Part shown: one piece after another, positions 6,645-9,155 of the stretch
Position numbering within the stretch: position 1 is the stretch's first letter
Layout of the letters: the number at the start of each line of letters is the position of its first letter
DNA from: Helicobacteraceae bacterium
GTDB lineage: Bacteria; Campylobacterota; Campylobacteria; Campylobacterales; SZUA-545
Direction: 5' to 3'
Assembly (NCBI GenBank): GCA_031275395.1
Contig: JAISOU010000073.1
Span: 1-9,155 of the forward strand
Length of the DNA stretch: 9,155 bases
Notes under the pieces: model-generated
Told to the model about the DNA's origin: nothing
Database searches by the model: none
The model's input: the letters and a program-made list of their open reading frames with translations, nothing else
Translations under genes and position numbers: made by a program

Positions 6645-8441
6645 ATGACCGAATATCAAACGCTTTTTTTAGAGGAGGCGAACGAGCTTTTTTCAGAGGC
6701 GTACGATCGTCTGCTTGCGGCGGAGGAGAGCGGCTCTTTAGACGACGAGGGAATTAAAGAGCTTTTTCGTATTTTGCACACGGTTAAAGGCGGGGGCGGC
6801 AGCGTAGATTTTAACCGCTTAAGCCAATACGCGCATAAGTTAGAGGATATGCTTTCAAGACTGCGCGACGGCAAGATCGGTTATCAAAGCTCTATGGCGG
6901 GCTTTTTGGTCGATAGCGTCGATCAGATGCAGGAGATATTGAACGCCGAAGCGCAAAACAGATTAAACGACGGAGAGTTTGAATTAAAATTAAAGCGTCT
7001 TGAACGCGGCGTTAATAAATATCTAAACGCCGAAAAGCCAAGCGATCCGATCGCGCCGATTATCCAAAACGACGCGATCGCCGACGAAGGCTTTGCGCTT
7101 TTTGATCCGGAAACGATCGCCGCCGCGCAAAACGAAAACGCGGCGATCGAGCAAAAAGCGCCGCCAAAAGAGGAAAAAGAAGAGGAACAGGATCGCTTTG
7201 CTCAGCGCGTAACAAGTAGCTCGTCAAGCGGCGAAAATAAAATTAAAACTTCAAGCATTAGAATCGATCTCGACAAGATTGATCTTTTGCTAAACCGCGT
7301 GGGCGAACTGGTGATCACAAACTCTGTTTTAAGCCGCTTTGCGGAACGTTTAGAATCAAGAAGCGATCGCGAAGAGATGATCGAAAGACTAGGACAGCTA
7401 ACGCGCCATATAAGAGAGTTGCAAGACGCGGTTATGAGCGCGCGTATGATCCCTATGGAACATATCTACGCAAAACTACCCAAAATCGCTAGAGATATCG
7501 CCAAAAAACTCGGCAAACGAGCGCGTTTGATTCATAGCGGCGATAGCGTCGAGGTCGATAAGATGATTATCGAAGGGTTAAACGATCCTTTAATGCACAT
7601 TATTCGTAACGCTATCGATCACGGCATAGAGAGCCCAAGCGAGCGTCAGGCGGCGCATAAAGATCCCGTAGGTTTAATAAGCGTCAATACGACGCAAGAG
7701 GAGGGACAGATCGTTATCCGCGTAAAGGACGACGGACGCGGAATCGACACGCTAAGAGTGGTATCCAAGGCGATCGAAAACAGGTTGATTAGAGCCGACC
7801 TAGCCGCTAAGATGAACGACGAAGAGCGAAACGATCTGGTGTTTTTAGCGGGCTTAACTACTACGGATCGGGCGACAGATATTTCTGGGCGCGGCGTGGG
7901 AATGGACATAGTTAAAAATAATATCGCAAAACTTGGCGGAATAGCGCGTATTAAATCGCAAAAAGGAATCGGAACTAGCGTTACAATCACGCTTCCTTTG
8001 ACGTTGGCGATCTTAGACGGATTAACCGTAAACGTTGGCGAACAGACATATATTTTACCGCTTTCGTCGGTCGCCGAATCTTTGCAACCGCGCCAATCGA
8101 TGATCCAAGCAAATGGCGACGGAAGCAAAATGACGCTTATGCTACGCGAACATTTTATCCCGATTATCGAGTTGTATTCGCTCTTTAATATCAAACCGAA
8201 ACATCTCGATCCGACAAAGGGTATTTTAATCGTTTCAAAAGCGGGCGAAGAGCGCGTGGCGCTATTTGTGGATAGTTTTGGAGCGCAACGTCAAGTCGTG
8301 GTGAAATCTTTAGAAAAAAACTTTAGGCGCGTTAGCGGAATCGGCGGCGCGACCGTTCAGGGCGACGGGACTGTAGTGTTTATATTAGATCCGCTAGGAC
8401 TTGTTGAAAAAGAGCGCGAGCTTAAGGCTAAACGAACGTGA
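6645..8441 (+). CDS. cheA: Chemotaxis histidine kinase CheA, without receiver domain
   Basis: 598 residues. P1 (1-105) carries the phospho-accepting histidine H45 in LHTVKGGGGSVDF. Residues 125-203 are a low-complexity acidic and serine-rich linker, with no clear P2 domain. P3 dimerisation helices span about 204-270, ending in SARMIPME. The P4 ATPase (271-455) has an N box with N322 and H326 (HIIRNAIDHGIE), a G1 box DDGRGID and a G2 box SGRGVGMDIVK. P5 (456-590) is the CheW-like regulatory domain. All catalytic boxes are intact, so it should be an active cytoplasmic kinase in receptor arrays, feeding phosphate to the receivers of CheV and the propeller-CheY protein. The protein ends shortly after P5 (LKAKRT), so the C-terminal receiver found in the CheAY of Helicobacter and Campylobacter is absent. 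Its ATG directly follows the TAA of the receptor gene; no strong ribosome site is seen, which points to coupled translation. Confidence 0.96.
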   Translation: MTEYQTLFLEEANELFSEAYDRLLAAEESGSLDDEGIKELFRILHTVKGGGGSVDFNRLSQYAHKLEDMLSRLRDGKIGYQSSMAGFLVDSVDQMQEILNAEAQNRLNDGEFELKLKRLERGVNKYLNAEKPSDPIAPIIQNDAIADEGFALFDPETIAAAQNENAAIEQKAPPKEEKEEEQDRFAQRVTSSSSSGENKIKTSSIRIDLDKIDLLLNRVGELVITNSVLSRFAERLESRSDREEMIERLGQLTRHIRELQDAVMSARMIPMEHIYAKLPKIARDIAKKLGKRARLIHSGDSVEVDKMIIEGLNDPLMHIIRNAIDHGIESPSERQAAHKDPVGLISVNTTQEEGQIVIRVKDDGRGIDTLRVVSKAIENRLIRADLAAKMNDEERNDLVFLAGLTTTDRATDISGRGVGMDIVKNNIAKLGGIARIKSQKGIGTSVTITLPLTLAILDGLTVNVGEQTYILPLSSVAESLQPRQSMIQANGDGSKMTLMLREHFIPIIELYSLFNIKPKHLDPTKGILIVSKAGEERVALFVDSFGAQRQVVVKSLEKNFRRVSGIGGATVQGDGTVVFILDPLGLVEKERELKAKRT

Positions 8442-8875
8442 ATAAAGAGGAGTTTTTGATCTTTAGAATGTTTGGTATTTTATACGGGGCGCGATTAAGC
8501 CGCGTGCGCGAAATTATTACCTACGTGGGACGTATTACGCCGCTTCCGTATAATCCCGTTTGGGTCTTAGGCGTAATCAATCTGCGCGGCGAAGTTACGC
8601 CCGTAATAGATTTTCGCCGTAAGTTTTCCGATATAGAGCCTATTTACGACGCGGAGAGCATTATTATCGCGCTACGCGTTAAGGGCGATCGCGTTATAGC
8701 GATTATGGTCGATAGCGTTGAAACGATCGCGGAGTTCGATCCGGATCTTTTGCAAAAAGCGTCCGATATAGGAAGCGGACTTGATCCCGTCTTTTTAGAA
8801 GGTTTAGCGCAAATCAAAGACGAAATGGTCAGCATTATCGACGTCGATACAATGTTGGACGTAGATAAAATCTAA
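8438..8875 (+). CDS. cheW: CheW coupling protein
   Basis: 145 residues, a single CheW domain from end to end (EEFLIFRMFGILYGARL, then VLGVINLRGEVTPVIDF), including the conserved Arg of NLRG (R50). It bridges receptor tips and the CheA P5 domain in the array. The GTG start sits in a GTGA overlap with the cheA stop and has only a poor ribosome site, an AAGG about 10 bases upstream. The next ATG (8468-8470) is rejected because it would remove the first beta strand of the domain. The C-terminus (IIDVDTMLDVDKI) looks natural, so the gene is complete. Directly after its TAA begins an Ogt C-terminal remnant in the same frame. Confidence 0.94.
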   Translation: MNKEEFLIFRMFGILYGARLSRVREIITYVGRITPLPYNPVWVLGVINLRGEVTPVIDFRRKFSDIEPIYDAESIIIALRVKGDRVIAIMVDSVETIAEFDPDLLQKASDIGSGLDPVFLEGLAQIKDEMVSIIDVDTMLDVDKI

Positions 8876-9085
8876 CGTTTAACCTACGGCGAATTAGCGG
8901 CGCTCGCGGGCAGGGCAAAAGCCTTTCGCGCCGCCGCAAGCGCGATGGCAAACAATAGGTTTGCGATCGCCATTCCATGCCACCGCGTCGTTCATAAAAG
9001 CGGCGGGGTCGGAGCATACGGTTGGGGCGTAAGCAAAAAAGCGTGGTTGCTTCATCACGAAAAGATAACGTTAAATCCCTTTTAA
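8876..9085 (+). pseudogene. ogt: C-terminal catalytic half of an Ogt/MGMT alkyltransferase, 5' part missing
   Basis: The 69 codons from the base after the cheW stop to TAA at 9083-9085 encode the conserved end of Ogt/MGMT. Landmarks are LTYGELAALAG (Tyr of the DNA-binding region), FRAAASAM (the Arg-finger position), NNRFAIAIPCHRVV with the alkyl-accepting Cys at 8978-8980, GGVGAYGWGV, and WLLHHE with the active-site Glu. The roughly 85-90 preceding residues (N-terminal domain and the FQ..VW helix) are absent. There is no start codon or ribosome site, only an internal ATG at 8945 that would drop the Tyr and the Arg finger. The remnant is in frame with cheW, separated by one TAA. No frameshift or internal stop has accumulated, so the break looks recent or is an assembly join. 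The matching N-terminal end lies at 1-110 on the minus strand. Confidence 0.9.
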
Positions 9086-9092
9086 CGCGGTT

Positions 9093-9155
9093 TTAACGCC
9101 GCCGCAATAGCTTTTTAACGATCGCAAATAGCGAGGTAATCGGAAGCGAAAGCGG
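9093..9155 (-). CDS. Possible C-terminal end of a convergent gene, runs off right edge
   Basis: On the minus strand one frame is open from the right edge to a TAA at 9095-9093. It encodes PLSLPITSLFAIVKKLLRRR, a hydrophobic stretch with a basic end typical of protein C-termini. It would converge on the ogt remnant with a gap of 7 bases. The evidence is weak: a second minus-strand frame is also open from the edge and runs back into the ogt remnant, and a third runs 12 codons before a stop. I do not recognise a family from 20 residues. Confidence 0.25.
   Translation of the reverse strand, partial: PLSLPITSLFAIVKKLLRRR

Larger units (their letters stand above)
2272..8875 (+). other. Predicted six-gene chemotaxis operon
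   Basis: The order is propeller-CheY, cheV, PAS protein, receptor, cheA, cheW. Junctions are ATGA (3609), an 8-base overlap (4537-4544), ATGA (4938), abutting TAA/ATG (6642-6647) and GTGA (8438). With no intergenic space at all, one mRNA from the promoter near 2241 and coupled translation are the simplest reading. No cheR, cheB, cheZ, cheD or lone cheY is present, so adaptation and dephosphorylation functions must be encoded elsewhere. Confidence 0.87.

Noticed and set aside
7646-8194. 182-codon antisense frame inside cheA
   Set aside because: It overlaps the highly conserved P4-P5 region of cheA, has no ribosome site that stands out and has a low-complexity shadow composition.
8468-8875. 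Alternative ATG start for cheW
   Set aside because: It would delete the first conserved strand (EEFLIF) of the CheW domain and lose the GTGA coupling with cheA.
8835-9017. 60-codon minus-strand frame across the cheW/ogt junction
   Set aside because: Arg-rich shadow of GCG/CGC codons with no domain; the + strand reading of the same bases is a clear Ogt active site.
8945-9085. A short functional alkyltransferase starting at the internal ATG
   Set aside because: It would lack the DNA-binding Tyr, the Arg-finger residue and the preceding helices, and has no ribosome site. It is not like alkyltransferase-like proteins, which keep the whole C-terminal domain and lack the Cys.
1-9155. Transposon, integrase, attachment site, tRNA or CRISPR that could explain the rearrangement
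   Set aside because: No transposase or recombinase frame, no terminal inverted repeats around the block, no tRNA-like cloverleaf and no regularly spaced repeats were seen within the window.

Overview
The window carries a compact chemotaxis signalling operon of six genes on the + strand (2272-8875). A divergent metabolic gene lies on the - strand (236-2164). At the two outer edges sit the two ends of an O6-alkylguanine-DNA alkyltransferase (ogt-type) gene in opposite orientations. GC content is near 50 %, coding density is very high, and GATC and the octamer GCGATCGC are strikingly over-represented. CheV, a stand-alone Aer-type PAS protein paired with a separate membrane receptor (the CetB/CetA arrangement of Campylobacter), and the style of the CheW-like sequences suggest a motile, probably energy-tactic Gram-negative bacterium. 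Campylobacterota is my best guess. It is only a guess, because CheA here lacks the C-terminal receiver usual in that phylum.

Layout from left to right: 1-110 (-) encodes the first 36 residues of an Ogt/MGMT-like protein that runs off the left edge. 111-235 is a short intergenic region with a GC-rich hairpin. 236-2164 (-) encodes an ADP-forming acyl-CoA synthetase with the ATP-grasp part first. 2165-2271 is a divergent promoter region. 2272-3612 encodes a beta-propeller (WD40-like) protein fused to a CheY-type receiver. 3609-4544 is cheV. 4537-4941 encodes an Aer/CetB-like PAS protein. 4938-6644 encodes a two-TM methyl-accepting receptor. 6645-8441 is cheA and 8438-8875 is cheW. 8876-9085 is a start-less C-terminal half of an Ogt protein, with its PCHR active site, beginning immediately after the cheW stop. 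A possible convergent gene end follows.

The six chemotaxis genes overlap or abut at every junction, so they are almost certainly co-transcribed and translationally coupled. The expected logic is that the PAS protein senses redox or energy state and passes it to the membrane receptor. CheW and CheV couple the receptor to CheA, and CheA phosphorylates the receivers of CheV and of the propeller-CheY fusion. No cheR, cheB, cheZ or stand-alone cheY is present in the window.

The two most interesting points are the propeller-CheY fusion heading the operon and the split ogt gene. The ogt halves are oriented exactly as if the whole acyl-CoA synthetase/chemotaxis block had been inverted with breakpoints inside or next to ogt.
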